Of a stretch of DNA of 64,000 bases, positions 1 to 22,142 are shown piece after piece. A program made the position numbers and the translations under genes. The notes below the pieces were generated by a model, which saw only the letters and a list, made by a program, of their open reading frames with translations, did not search any database and was not told the DNA's origin. The stretch is taken from contig QVRM01005222.1 of NCBI GenBank assembly GCA_003439945.1, positions 89,501-153,500 of the forward strand. The letters run 5' to 3'. How positions within the stretch are numbered: position 1 is the first letter of the stretch; every line of letters starts with the position of its first letter. This stretch comes from Dermanyssus gallinae. Its lineage: Eukaryota > Arthropoda > Arachnida > Mesostigmata > Dermanyssidae.

Positions 1-1179
1 CCACATTACATGACTGCTCTCGACGGACTAAATCATCTTTCTAAATAGTGAGAAAACCGATAACCAGCCATTTCTTCTTTTTGCCTTTATACAGTTTACA
101 GACTTATAAACCAATTGATACATCGCGTTCGTTGACTGAATCCGCCATGCAGGCGCTGTCTTCGGAGAATCAACGTGCACGACAGTTTGATGTTGAAGCA
201 GCCGAAACGTGAACTGCTTTGTCTGTATATGGTGCAGCACGCCATAAAAAGATTTGCACAGCTATAGAGAAAGCGCTCGTGGAACGCGAAGGAAGAGTTT
301 GTGAATATGTGCTAAGTGCGTCACGGCATAAAAGGTGTCGTCGTCTTTAGGGAGTTGTGAATCGACTTAAAGGACAAGAAGTAAGTAAGCTTAAATGTGA
401 CAGCGGAGACATGGTCTGTCTCCCTCTACAATATAAGAGACCTCTCAACACAACGGGTAATAGCATCATTGCAATACAGCCAAGTAAAGGTACATAAAGC
501 TTTGACGGGAATAGTTAAAAAATACGGTGACGCGCTGAACTGGATAATAAGGAATGCTTTAAAAGATCTACTGCATGAGTATACTGCACGCCTATTCAAC
601 AGAATTTTGGTTGAGAGCATGCCGTGCCAATTAATTATTGGAGAGACGGCAGATTGTATATGATTGAGAAAATGTAATCTGGTTAAAATAAATCTAGCGA
701 CATATGCCTAATAACGGTAACTTTATAGCAGTTATAAAATAAATAAAAAAATATAACTTTATATCAGAAGAGTTTTTTTCTCAAAACCCTTCTGCTGTGA
801 AGTGAGTGATCGGGTGAAGAGAAACAATATGGATGAAATGCCATCGAGTTCTAGGCATAAACGACAAAGAAAAATAATATATATATTTTTTTAAATAGTA
901 CAATCGAGCCATCGAGAGCACATACAACATGAGTATGCAAAGCGAAATCATACGAGTTCTTGATAATCAAGGGCTCAACAAAAAATAACTTATGATAGAT
1001 TTGTTTTGATACACAAGTACGCGAGTGAGCACGCCTTAGATCATGTCCAGAATATTTGCCAGGTGTTTCCGGTTTAGTCCGATTCTTTTAGTCACCTTAA
1101 CGTTCTTAAAACCAGATTTCTGTAAAGTGGGTCCGGGTAAAGAGTGTGCTTTCTTCTTCTTCATTCCTTCCGAAAAGGA
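1..1179. other. No gene recognised (left edge)
   Basis: A-T rich sequence with short reading frames only. The longest, 397-663 plus (88 codons), has no recognisable motif and no splice context. Nothing else is supported before the LINE scrap that follows. Confidence 0.4.
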
Positions 1180-1640
1180 ATGAAATTTAAATTCCTCCCT
1201 TGCTGTTCGCAGATGACATTGTGGTCCCGGCACCAAGCTGTAGAGGACTGGAAAACTCTAAGACAAAACATCTCAGTCAAGGGAAATAGGGGAAATAGGT
1301 CCTAATCCAATGAAGAACGCTATAGTGGTGCTTTTTAAACAAGATCTTAGGAATATCAATCCACTCGAGGGCAGCCCTTTCTGATAGAAAAAACTTACAA
1401 ATATTTTGGTATTAAGCTGTCAGTTTCCAAGAAATATTTAGATGAGCATAAAACTTAATTAGGCTGTACACCTGTCGCAAACGGTCGCGTGTCCTATCTG
1501 AAAGGCGTAGTTGGTGACAGCAAAGCCTTCGCCAGCGCCCTTCTTCGGTCCTAAATAGACTGTGTGTCGTAATATCCACTTATATTCGCCGGTATAAAGG
1601 TATCGTAAAACAACACGTTTTATGATGCCTCCCTATTGCG
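1180..1640 (+). mobile_element. LINE reverse transcriptase relic
   Basis: A decayed reverse-transcriptase fragment on the plus strand. Near 1205 the sequence reads FADDIV, matching the catalytic [YF]xDD box of non-LTR retrotransposons. Near 1395-1425 it reads KTYKYFGIKL, matching the YLG(I/V) step of the RT thumb. Near 1465-1550 it reads NGRVSYLKGVVGDSKAF, which resembles the following helix of R1/jockey-like elements. The frame changes between these pieces, so the copy is dead. Ends are approximate and no target-site duplication was found. Confidence 0.55.
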
Positions 1641-3344
1641 CTGACGAAGATGGATGGGGGGTGGGGTACTGATTCCATTGCAGTAGACACACTTGAGCAC
1701 TAACGACATGCGCAGAGCTTTGGGGGTTTAATTTATTTGAAATCGTATTATCTTCCCCGCAGATTTCAACTGGTCGAGTCGTAAATTCTGTATTTTTCTT
1801 AACACATTTTTCAGATAAAATTGTTTTTATAGATACACGCTATACCTGCGACCTTTTCTACAAGCTTTGGTCCTGCCTCTGATGTCTACGTTATAAATCT
1901 AGAGCGGGGCCGTCTAGGTTTATTTCTAAATTGTTCAGTTATTAAAAAGGTCATTTTTTGTAGTGCCGGTAGCATGATTATGCTTTGTTTTTTATGAATC
2001 GGGTAGCAATCTGCATTTCTAAATCAACTGAGTGCAGTTACAGATCCGTTTTTAAGGCCAATGTCTGGGCATGCTTTACACTGAGATTACTTTTGACACA
2101 AACCTGAGGTTAGTTCGCACCGTTTGTACACTATCATGACTTTTTCGAACGCCGGTCAATGTTTAGACGTTCAGCGTAACGCAACAGTTCAATACTTCCC
2201 AAAATCGACAGTTTTTCTTTGGGAGGGGGCTTGGGGGATCCTTGATAGACATACCTTACGAGCAGCTAGCGTGATTAGTGTGGGACTTACCAGCCCACTA
2301 AACACATATCTCGTCTTACCCCACCGCCCAACCAGGCTCGGTATTGCTTCGGCATTACTTCGAAACTCGACAGTCCTTCCTGCAAAATGTGGATCTTCTC
2401 TACTTAGACGTTTTTTAGCAACATTTAGCGCGTGTACCTAAATCTCTCATAGCGTAGCTTTGAGACTTGTCGTAATAGGCATGACTTTGTGACAGGCTTA
2501 CGTCAAGGCTGAATTGGCAAAGTGTTCCTGGTCCTATCTTTTCGACATACTACCTTTAGCGAAGTCATCGACATACTACCTTAGGCGAAGCGCGATCGTA
2601 TGTGCGAACCAATTTAGGCAATTACCTACAGCATGTATCTGCCGCTTTTTCTGCTCAAAAAGATGTAAAGACATGTATAAAATGCCATCACCTCACATAA
2701 CGGTGGCAATATTTGCAAATTATTTTAATATGTTACCTGAAAAGCGTAAGTTGGTAAGAAGGCAACCAAACGCGGGCACAGTACTGCAGTTTTGGTTTAA
2801 CTATTGTTTTATAGAGCTTGAGGTTTAATACAGGTTATTTAGCTATAAAGACTTAATCAGGATATTCAACATGAAGCACGATCTGGCAATCTCTCCACTA
2901 TACAATTTACAGTTCAAAAGTGACACCCAGATCCCTATGTGATTGAACATATGGTATGTGCTTCCATTTAATAATAATGTCGTGTCGACCGGCACCGTCT
3001 TCATTGTGACACAGTATGCGTGGGCCAAGCTTAGTCATATTCGAAGTTAACAGCTTGTGATCGACTCTCTCTAGAGCATATCAAGAGTCAAGATAAACGT
3101 AGTAGAGCGGATTTCGATTATTTTTAGTCAGGATTTAATTGACACATGCCTACATTAACATACAAGACGTATGCGAGTACTCCTGTGTGACATGACGGTA
3201 GCTTACTGAGCGCGGACGTTGATCTTTGTTGTGAATGGGTGTTATCATGACATCACAGCAAGATGGTCGAAACCTACTGGTGAATTTATGGTAGAAATAT
3301 GACAGGCTATTTCTTCCTGTTTTGCAAGCACGGGATTTTATCTT
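1641..3344. other. No gene recognised
   Basis: Only short open frames without known motifs. A 105-codon frame at 2124-2441 (plus) shows no family signature. At about 2543-2587 a direct repeat (tcgacatactaccttt / tcgacatactacctta) occurs twice, about 26 bp apart. Confidence 0.35.
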
Positions 3345-3521
3345 TTTCGGGCTGACTCTCAAGCAACGTTTAACGTCCAAGGATTTGCTTTTGCATTGCT
3401 TCGTATCACGGATCCTATACATATAAATAGAATTTGCACCAGGTGGGGATCACACCCATGCACCTAATTGTCTCCTTCGGTCGCACGGCGCACGCGAATG
3501 CACCACGCCACCGGGCTCGAC
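3345..3521 (-). mobile_element. tRNA-derived SINE, family 1, copy a
   Basis: A SINE in minus orientation. Its head (3521 end) reads tcgagcccggtggcgtggtg on the minus strand. A degenerate B-box-like stretch follows around 3450, then the shared body, and it ends in the shared tail (gagagtcagcccgaaaa). It matches six other pieces in this window. It carries scattered substitutions and one of the most degenerate heads, so it is an old copy. Confidence 0.75.
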
Positions 3522-4312
3522 GGGATCCAGAATCCGGTTACCACAAAGTCGAGTAAACTTATCAGCCAACCACTGCATTCGAAAGTTAAGAAGACATAAT
3601 TAAGGATTTTATCTTCACTTTGCCGTCTGATAGGACTCTAATTAACATTTGGAAGGTTGAAGCCACCAGCCAGAAGGCTACTCAATAAGAAACAGGCCAA
3701 TAGAATCTTAGTTTTCACATGATCCATATAGTCCATTTCCTTTGTACCTTTTGCCCGTATTGTGTCGCAGAACATGTTCGAATGATCAGTATGCGATACA
3801 TCTACTCTGACTGAAACATGCGTACCATAGATCGGTTGGTTGTACTTTTTACTCTAGATAAGCTAATAGTGTCATTTCTTAGACTGCTCAGATTTCTTAT
3901 GGGAAATTGTACTGAGTTTTCTAAACTTGTTGCTTACTATTAGCATGAGTACAGGATACTCCATAGTAATTAGCATTGCTAGTATATTTAGGGACGACCC
4001 TTACAAATGGTTGCAGCCATGATCTTTAGATAAATCATACCAACTAGATATAGGTGTGGTAGTGCCAGCCAAACTAACGCACCAGTGCAGCATCGGGAGC
4101 CACTCGTAACACACGCTAATACTTTCTTCTTGCAGCCGGAATATATCGATTAAATCCTATGCCTTATGTATAGCGCGCCCGCTCTGCTTGTAGTAGTCTA
4201 GTAGCTGTCATGAATCCAACTTCATACGCATGCGAATTCCTCCCTTACTCTGTGCATTTTGAGCGAAGTGAGAGCAGGCAAGCCCACCCACCTCTGTGTA
4301 TGGCTTAATGCA
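3522..4312. other. No gene recognised upstream of gene 1 exon
   Basis: A-T rich sequence, probably intron or intergenic. Further upstream exons of the plus-strand membrane-protein gene could lie here or outside the window. None could be identified. Confidence 0.3.
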
Positions 4313-4362
4313 GGAGGGCCGAATCCATTCGATTTGACAAAAATCGGTCTGTTATCGTACAG

Positions 4363-4686
4363 AAAAACGATGCTTTTCGCGTGGCTACTATTCGGGGTCG
4401 CCTTATCTCTACTTATATTCTCCATCGTAATGTTTTATGGCTCGTGTTCGAAAGTCCCGGTGGAAGACAAGCCGTCCGGAGGTAAAATCCGCGAGTCCGA
4501 AAGCGTACGTATCCATACCGAGGGGCGGAGGCTGTCTTGGGCGTTATTTTGCGCGATTATATTCTTCAGTTACAGGATACAGGAAACAAACATTCATCTT
4601 TTTTTGATAGAATATGCAGTTATATTGTTTACGATTGGGTAAATACACGTTGCATGCTATATGTACAATCTCTGCGACATGGTCAC

Positions 4687-4730
<44 letters not shown>

Positions 4731-6914
4731 GTTGGTAGGGTTATGTCAATGAAATATAGTTGACATAACCCTATCAAATATGGTTTTCCAGCAGTCAGGC
4801 AGGAAAAAGTAGCTACTTGTTTGGGGTGCGCCTTGACTGTTAAACGGCAATCTATGTGACAGTCTGATACTAGAAAGTGTTGAATACTGATGGCTGTAGT
4901 TATGTGCGCGTTTAGGGGCTCATCTGTGACACAAGCATCTTGTTATAGCATGTGGCTGTCATGTTGTTATTGTTCTACAACTCTTTTTCTACCTGGAGGT
5001 AACATTAAAGGCGTCGCAATTATAATCGTGTCGCCCGCTTTTTCTCTGTTTTGGTCTATATCCACCTAAGCCGAGCATTCGGCATTGCAGATTTTTGCTG
5101 TAGGTCAGTGGTATCACTATTATGTACCTTTGCTGCTATCTCCATATATTTTCCTTGAAGTGGCCACACCATACATCACTTACGTGAGTCGCAGAAGCGA
5201 TAGTCAAGCATGGACAGTTCCATATAAGTTGCAACAGTGAAAAAGTGAATTATCGGTGCCTCGAAGAGTTGTGCGCTAATGATACAAGTATATTATTCAT
5301 TAAATAATATCACGGGTGTATACTTAAATAAAGTATAGGCTGGTAGAATAATAGAAACATATGCAAGGCGCGCCTCTACTTGACATACACTTACGTGTCT
5401 GTAATGGACTCCCAAAACACAACATGTTAGAATGTTGTAATAGGTAAACATACATGTTGACTGAATTCAATGATAAAACAGCAAATTGTAAAGGTTTGAA
5501 TGAATGTTCATTTAAAATAGCGAATTGTAGTGGTTTAAATGCATTTTTTTATATTTAAATTGCGAATTGTAGTGGTGTGAATGAAATTTTTGAATAATAA
5601 TGCTTATATAAACTATTCCTAAGACAATCAATCCGTCAGGTCGGTTGGGGAGAACAACGACCGCCTTGGTCCCCGGTAATGGTCATTAATTGCGTTTGCA
5701 GTTTCAAGTGTATGAGCAATTTGTTGTTTTTAGTTACTGCTAATTACTTCTTTAAGCAGCAGAATTAGTCTTTGTAAATACTGCCTATCTAGGTATTGGG
5801 TGATACAGTAAATTATTTAGTTGAAGCAACCCTTCGACTAAATACTTTACTGTTTGCCGTTTCAGGCTAAGCTCTCTTAACTACCATGGGCCTATTCATC
5901 ACGTTGATTGTTATGCTTCTTTTACCCAGTGGGTATAACCACATGAGCTTTTATGATAGTAATGCAGCTTTTAGTAGCCTTCGTTGTAGCGAGTACGAGA
6001 GCAAAATGTTACACACTTGAATTAAAGTGATAAAATGTATCTATTAAGTAGAGCTCAAATATCCCAAAAGCAAATTCCCATTATTTAGCTTAACGAAATT
6101 ATCTTAGAGCATGCAAGGAACTTCTCCATGTAACGCTTATATTAGGCATCTTTACTGATCTCCCACTATCTAAAACGACTTGGGCGCGGGTGCCCAACCG
6201 TATAAGCATCCCTGGCAATAGAGACACTGAGTCAGTTCCGCTAAGATTTGCTTCAGCCCCTTTTATAAGCTGACTAACATTCCCTACTGAATCGACGGAA
6301 TAGTTTTTCTGACATTTCTGTTTAATTTCACTGGTAGCGCTACCTGTTACTGTTGTTGTTAACAGTCATGTGAACCACACGTGGTCTTGTCAACACTATT
6401 GTTTGTTGTTATAGCTTTGCTCATTATTGATACAATTTGTAGAGATGTTGTGCGGAGGCGATATTCAAGTCTGCCTAACGCATCGAGCGGCAGACTTCGA
6501 GAGTGCTAGCGGTCGACCCGGACTCGGCGCCACGCAGCACGACGTTTTCTGCAGCCTCGCACGTTTCTCACGTGTCGTTTCTTGAACCTCTATTACTGTC
6601 TCTTGCAGGATACCGATGACCGACAAGTGGTACAGCGCGATAAACGCCAGATTCGTCAGGATTTACCACCGGAGGTGTTCGAACATATGGCGCACGTCTA
6701 CGATCTTCCACAGGGTGCCAGCCCGATCTACGGGATGCCGTCATGTTTGCCCACCTCACCCGAGCCCCAGGCGGTACCCCTTTCGCTTCGACGGTCGTTT
6801 AGCGCATCGTACGACGATCTAATGTCCGAGGGTTCTGACGACGGTCACGGCGCTCTCGCTGCGGCTCAGCTCCCGGGCAAGCCCCGGAAGAACACCAACA
6901 AGATGACCCGATAA
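4363..6914 (+). CDS. Unrecognised membrane protein, last two coding exons
   Basis: Exon A ends at 4504 on a GTACGT donor. Its acceptor is either cag at 4311-4313 or tacag at 4358-4362, and the start given here uses the second. It encodes MLFAWLLFGVALSLLIFSIV, a hydrophobic run of about 20-23 residues, then FYGSCSK and a polar stretch ending GGKIRESES. Exon B (6609-6914) follows ctcttgcag, keeps phase 0, and adds 101 residues to the stop TAA at 6912-6914. The tail is hydrophilic and Pro/Ser rich (PLSLRRSFSASYDDLMSEGS) and ends NTNKMTR. The likely topology is one transmembrane helix with a cytoplasmic tail. I recognise no family. The exon pairing is an inference from matching phases and strong splice signals. 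Upstream exons must exist if the acceptor is real, or ATG 4370 could be a start. Confidence 0.55.
4690..4728. repeat. (TA)n microsatellite
   Basis: About 38 bp of alternating T and A in the intron of gene 1, just before a perfect inverted repeat at 4736-4773. Confidence 0.95.
4736..4773. repeat. 14-bp perfect inverted repeat
   Basis: Arms tagggttatgtcaa (4736-4749) and ttgacataaccc ta (4760-4773) are exact reverse complements around a 10-bp spacer. Three more pairings follow beyond one G-T step, giving a hairpin of about 18 bp immediately beside the (TA)n tract. Confidence 0.9.
5476..5582. repeat. Degenerate tandem repeat, three units
   Basis: The motif gcgaattgtagtggttt-aatg (first copy gcaaattgtaaaggtttgaa) appears three times about 50 bp apart, at roughly 5482, 5521 and 5560. 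Each copy is followed by an A/T-rich spacer. It lies in the intron of gene 1. Confidence 0.6.
6609..6914 (+). CDS. Terminal coding exon (exon B) of gene 1
   Basis: 306 bp, 101 codons plus stop. It follows a pyrimidine-rich acceptor (attactgtctcttgcag). GC and codon usage are clearly higher than in flanking DNA, which supports real coding. It contains DRQVVQRDKRQIRQDLPPEV near the start and a Ser-rich RRSFSASYDDL region that could be phosphorylated (inference). Confidence 0.65.
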   Translation, partial: DTDDRQVVQRDKRQIRQDLPPEVFEHMAHVYDLPQGASPIYGMPSCLPTSPEPQAVPLSLRRSFSASYDDLMSEGSDDGHGALAAAQLPGKPRKNTNKMTR

Positions 6915-7745
6915 ATGAGCTGATCGCATGAATGTGTTTTGTCGAACTTTGACGAACTTTTTCGGTGGGTCACTCGACCGAACGCGCTGCGGCTAACGAC
7001 ACTGCGCTAGCAGCAGCAGCTGCCACTTGTTTTGGTGCCAATCACAAGTTGTACCAAACAATAGTATCGTCACATAATGGTACCCCGCCATCTTAGTCAG
7101 CTCAGCAAAAAAAAAGGCTGAGAATCGAGCAGAGGAAAGCCTAGCAGAGCTGACTCAGCCTCTATTGCCGTGGGCCAACGACGATGGGTGAACGATGCAT
7201 CCGTAATTTTGGCGTATCGGCGCTGACTCATAACTTCACGAGTTCGTTACTTCATCGCCGCTGTTGCGGCGACTAACCCTTTTCTTAGAGTTTATAGGTG
7301 AGACGGTTATTGCCAATGTCAATAGGGGTCAGGTTCCTCTACCCTTACGTTCTTAACGTCCGCGCCTTCAGTCCACAGTCATCTTACCGTTCTCGCTTTC
7401 AGTCCACATTCATCTTTGCTAGTAACCACCGTGCGTGCACTGAGCATTAGTCAAAACCGTACTGGTAGAGCCGATGCCGTGCTTTGTCAAAATTGTATTT
7501 TTACGTAATTACGCTTCTTCTTATACGAGTTGCACGCGGATTAAAGGTATGCAGGCAAAAGTGGTATTTTTGCATGTTTTATTTGTGTTCTCTTTCTTCT
7601 TTTTTGTTCTTTCATCCTTTCATGTATGTTATACTTTTTACTCGTTTATATATACACATACGCATCACTTTATTCAACCCATTTTGACTTGCATACATAT
7701 ACGAAATATATGTACGTATCAAAATAAATATGTGTAGGTCGGACA
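6915..7745 (+). other. Probable 3' UTR of gene 1
   Basis: Non-coding stretch after the stop. An AATAAA is present at 7723-7728, followed by a GT-rich segment (tatgtgtaggtcgg). This would give an 0.8-kb 3' UTR. This rests on signal position only. Confidence 0.4.
7723..7728 (+). terminator. Candidate poly(A) signal AATAAA for gene 1
   Basis: Canonical hexamer about 810 bp downstream of the stop codon, with a GT-rich stretch after it. No earlier canonical hexamer was noticed between the stop and this point. Confidence 0.35.
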
Positions 7746-7999
7746 ATAATTGACGAGAATTGCTCCAAAGTGGCACCTCAATTACCTTTGTATAATAGTA
7801 TATGGTGCGGAAGCAATACTCTTTGCACTATCAGATATTCAGTTTAAGGCAATAGCGACAGATCTAGATTACGTTTTTCGCCATTTGAACCAATCACGTC
7901 AGCACATCTAGTAGGCAAGGAGAACACGAAGTCCGTGCTGTGATTGAGCGTGTTTATTTCACAATGTAGGCAAATGCACAATTCTTTTTTGTATTCATG

Positions 8000-8275
8000 A
8001 ATTCATGAAACGCGGCCGGACATCAACGAAAGCATTTGAATTGTTACTTCATCTGCCATATTCTCCAGATTTGGCGCCTTGTCAATTCCTTCGATTCCCA
8101 CATGCCAAGAGATGGCTCAGGAACAAGACATTTTCGTCCAGCATAAGAGGTCATAGCTGCAGCCTTCGTTTTTGAAGGCCTTTAAAGGTGCTTTACTTTT
8201 TCGAAGCTATAATAAGTTGGAAAATTATAGACTAAGTGTGCAGAGTTTAATTTAAAGCTTTAGTTAGGAAAATAA
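8000..8275 (+). mobile_element. mariner transposase relic (C-terminal part)
   Basis: The plus strand reads KAFELLLHLPYSPDLAPCQF then FPHAKRWLRNKTFSSS near 8020-8125. This matches the third catalytic block of mariner-family DDE transposases (YSPDLAPxD followed by FPxxKxWL). The third catalytic aspartate is replaced by Gln here (APCQF) and stops follow, so the copy is inactive. No terminal inverted repeats were identified. Confidence 0.75.
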
Positions 8276-9659
8276 TGTGAAAAATATAATTTTGATCAAT
8301 ACATTTTAAATTATAACAATCCAAAAAATGAAAACGACATTGTGCGGAGCTACAAGAAAACTACGTCGAATAATAGATTTTTAAAAATCCGAAAACTATG
8401 AAAGACGCATTTGTCTCAACTATTTAATATTTACTTGGTTGTTGGCTCTGATGGAATTGCATAGCAAATCGTGGCAACGAAATCCGCAGCGCTTCGGAGC
8501 CAGACAGAATCGGAGTCGTTACCACTTATAACCGCCTCTCGATGTCATCTCCCACGACCGAGGTAGCAGCGGAAGCATAGCTCCTCCACGGCCACCACGA
8601 TGCCTGCTAGAAACTATGTGAGGCATTCCCATTGAAGTCTCCTAGTGAAGCATCATCATTGAAGTCTCCCAGTTTGCCTGCTTCCCATTTGGCTTAACTC
8701 GACGGTAAATTACGAGATGCCTTGGCCGTCAGTCTGGATTCAAAAACTAAATATCTATGCACACTACTCGGGCGGATGCACTTATAAACTATTGCCCCAC
8801 GTAATCTACTGTGCCTTCGAGCATTACGCTGGTTTCGCAATAGCTTACGCATGCTCTAAGCACATTCTCTATCCATCAAAAAACAACACTACTAGCGACC
8901 AGACAAAATGCACATATCTAACAATGGTACATAATGCTCACTCGTTATAACAAAAATATACTCGTACATATATCGTCTGCTACAGTCACGTACCACCGTA
9001 CAAAATTGACAATTTGTATAATAGAATGTCCTACATAGCAAGAATAGCGAAACCAGGAGATAAGCATAAATCGGAAAAATGTGCGCGCAGTGAAATCTAA
9101 AAAAATTGCGGTGTCTTAGAGTCGGACATGTTAACAAGATATCGAGTTGATGGCGGCGTGCACGCGGAAACGCTGCTGAAGCAGTTATTAAAAGAAGTTC
9201 GGATCATGAAATAAATACTAAGTTATCTTATAAAAATAAAAACTTCAACACAAGTCGGTCGACACGCTGTCTGTAACAAACACGAAGCTGCATGCCAGCC
9301 TAAGGCAGCTTCAACCAAGCAGAGACTCAACCAGCAAAGTTCGTGCTGGCTCCAATGATACAGAACGGGGTGCTGGAAAGAATGATAGGCAATTATGTGC
9401 CCGTCCCGAATCTAAAGGGTTTTCATTAAGACTTAGTCGCAAAAGTAGTCCAGCGGATACTGAATTCCAACCGCTGCTAACATTAAGACCTCGAGGCAGC
9501 ACCCGGCAGACCTTTATCTCCAATGTATTACAGTGTGTCTGCTGAAAAGCTCTACAACTGTCTCACGATGCATGGCCATATATACGCCGCATCCGTAAAA
9601 ACGGCGATCACAGGTCATACGTCGAAGTTGCAGACGTAGACTACAACAATCTCGGGGGT
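8276..9659. other. No gene recognised
   Basis: A-T rich sequence with short frames lacking motifs. I see nothing supportable apart from its position between mobile-element remnants. Confidence 0.35.
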
Positions 9660-9853
9660 CGAGTCCGGTGGTGGCGTGGTGCATTCGTCTGCGCCTCGCG
9701 ACCGGAGGAGACACATAGGTGCGCGGTTTTGAGCACCACTGTTGTACATTTATGGGGATATTTATGTATTCATGGGGGTCCGACTATGAAGCGATGCGAA
9801 AAGCAGTCCCATGGACGTTAAATCTTGGCCGAGGGTCAGCCTGAAAACTTTAC
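9660..9853 (+). mobile_element. tRNA-derived SINE, family 1, copy b
   Basis: Plus orientation. The head is gtcgagtccggtggtggcgtggtgc with A-box-like TGGCGTGGTGC. The B-box region is ggtgcgcggttttgagcac, so the B box is mutated. The body tatgggg..gtccgactatgaagcgatgcgaaa and the tail gagggtcagcctgaaaactt match the other copies. Confidence 0.8.
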
Positions 9854-9919
9854 TAGACCTATAACAATCTCATTCAAGGTAAGCTTTGGGAGCTAACGAA
9901 ACCCAGCTGTCTTTTCTTC

Positions 9920-10870
9920 GTGATCATTATCTGCAACTTGATATGGCGTCAGAAAGTTATCCGAAAGCATGACTCGCCTACGACCTCACTTTATGCTCTG
10001 TACAGAGATTCCACACCACGTCAAACTTCTGCGCCGAGTACGGGCTCCAGCGTGCTTATGTTACGGAAGCAACACAAGTTGGCAGCCCACGTAACTCACT
10101 ACATGACATTGTCCTTTGCAACGATGATTGGGTAGATGAAGTCGTTGTGCGGCCAAATCATGACCCTGTCCTCCGATCATCATCGGATGGGGGGAGTCCT
10201 TTAAGACTGACTACAAGCGACCCAAGCAGACGTCAAAGACCAAGATGGATAATAAAAAAAGAAACTACGAGGCCATGAAACTGAACCTACGCTCCACAAA
10301 CTGAACCAGATCTTCCAGCGCTTCAAGCTCCTTCTGATCGTGAGGTCAATGAGACAAAACGTTTGCCAGCATTTGAAAGAAGTCAACTTCGAAAGAGCGC
10401 TGCAAACATAATCCACAGATATAATTAGCATTTCGACATCACCTAGCGTCAGTTATTAGTCCCCTTTGAACGTGATGATTGAGAAAGATATGAAAGCTGC
10501 GGGTGTTACGCATGCTTAAGCACGATGATGGTTTTGTCTGCGTAGCGGTCGTGAAAGATGTCAATGTCATATCAGAAAAGTCTGTTAAAGCACTACAGGG
10601 CCTGAAATCTAAGACAAACGATTCCCCAGATAGGGTGCCGTCAATCGTGTTCAAGCTGCTGGAGATCTCAATATTTAACCCCTTACGTTTGAGATTTCGT
10701 CGATCGCTTAAAGATTTGATGGTACGGAAGATTTTTTAAACGGCAATTGTTAGCCCAGTGCACAAGTGGAAAGGTAAGTCAAAGCCCAAGAACAAGCAGC
10801 CGATTTCGTTTACAAGTTATAGCTTGTGACCTGCTAAAAACGTTCATTTCTACGATTATATATAAAACGC
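9920..10870 (+). mobile_element. LINE relic: endonuclease end and RT start
   Basis: Around 10140-10160 the plus strand reads VVVRPNHDPVLRS, resembling the SDHxPV motif at the end of LINE endonucleases. Around 10580-10740 it reads ALQGLKSKTNDSPDRVPSIV then LRFRRSLKDLMVRKIF. A stop follows, then AIVSPVHKWKGKSKPKNKQP. This is the typical RT-0/1/2 order in which a GPDGIP-like site precedes a PxxW/KxAxVxPxxK block and an NYRPI-like segment. Stops and frame changes show it is dead. Boundaries and family are approximate; a jockey/R1-like clade is likely. Confidence 0.6.
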
Positions 10871-11783
10871 TGACAAGCGAGGAATTTCTTTTTGTGTTTT
10901 ACTTCACTTGCTGCTGAGCCGCTGAGTCAAACGTTAGCCAGATGGTGTCGCAGAGTGATGCTCCTCCGCTAGGTAAACTACAGTGACGCACATATGATTC
11001 CTAATATCAATCAGCCCTTGATTAATAATAATGCAAAATACTTTACTACATAGATATACACATAACAATTATAGGCCTTCCTATATTGGGCTTGTGCCGA
11101 CCAAACCGTGTCTGTACATACTACAAGTTATCTGACGATCATCATACGACCATCACTAACGTCATTATCGTCACTAAGATTTATCGTCTTTATCGTCACA
11201 ATCTTCATCAGCCACAGCTTTACTATATTACAACGGCTTACAAGCTGTTATGTACATCATCATCTGATTCATATAATTTTTGCGGTTTTTCACTTCTCCG
11301 ACTCGGCTGGAGTCGGTGGTGGGCAATCCGATTTACTGAGCGTAATCGCCGACTGACATTCACCCATATGTCAGCAGCAGCATCATCGTGACGGCGGCAG
11401 CGGCGGTGGCACGGCATTGTCATATTTCTTAATTTTGTCCTGTTCGTTTCTGTAAACACACACTGCAGGTCCTGCACATTTAGTTGATTCGTCGGTACCC
11501 TGGAGCCGTTGAGTACGCGAACGAGCACGTAGGCATTGAGCTGCAATGCGTACGTGCAAGAATCCGTGCAGCTGAAGTTGAAGCACTCGATGCACACTTC
11601 CTTGAGCAGAACGCGGTGCAATGCACGGGTAACTTGCACATTGTCGTAACTCAACTCTCTCTCCTCTCCCTCTCTCTCTCTCTCTCTCTCTGGAGTGAAG
11701 ACTGATATAAGAAGACGCTAGAAATCACCTGACTTTCGGTGGTCGTAGACGGCAACGTCTTCTTATAGTAAGAACATTGTGTT
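10871..11783. other. Intergenic flank downstream of ACSL
   Basis: No gene recognised. It includes a (TC)n run at about 11669-11691. The 138-codon frame at 11238-11654 (minus) has no recognisable motif and low complexity composition, so it is not called. Confidence 0.35.
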
Positions 11784-11789
11784 TTTAAT
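11784..11789 (-). terminator. Candidate poly(A) signal ATTAAA for ACSL
   Basis: The plus strand shows tttaat, giving ATTAAA on the minus strand, about 137 nt after the ACSL stop. No canonical AATAAA was found on the minus strand between here and the stop. Confidence 0.35.
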
Positions 11790-11925
11790 AAACAATAATT
11801 CACTTTCGTGTCAGTCATTGTTGACGTTACGTGTCGTGCCGGTTCTGCGTGTATTGAGTCGTCTATATGTGATTGGATTTGTTTCTGTTGTATCCGTTTG
11901 ATTTCGGTAGTCGAGGTTGTTTTCC

Positions 11926-22142
<10,217 letters not shown>

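Noticed and set aside
9660..9735. tRNA-like sequences with A and B boxes (also in the other SINE heads)
   Set aside because: Each is followed by the same non-tRNA body and tail in all copies, and the cloverleaf arms do not close properly. They are SINE heads, not tRNA genes.
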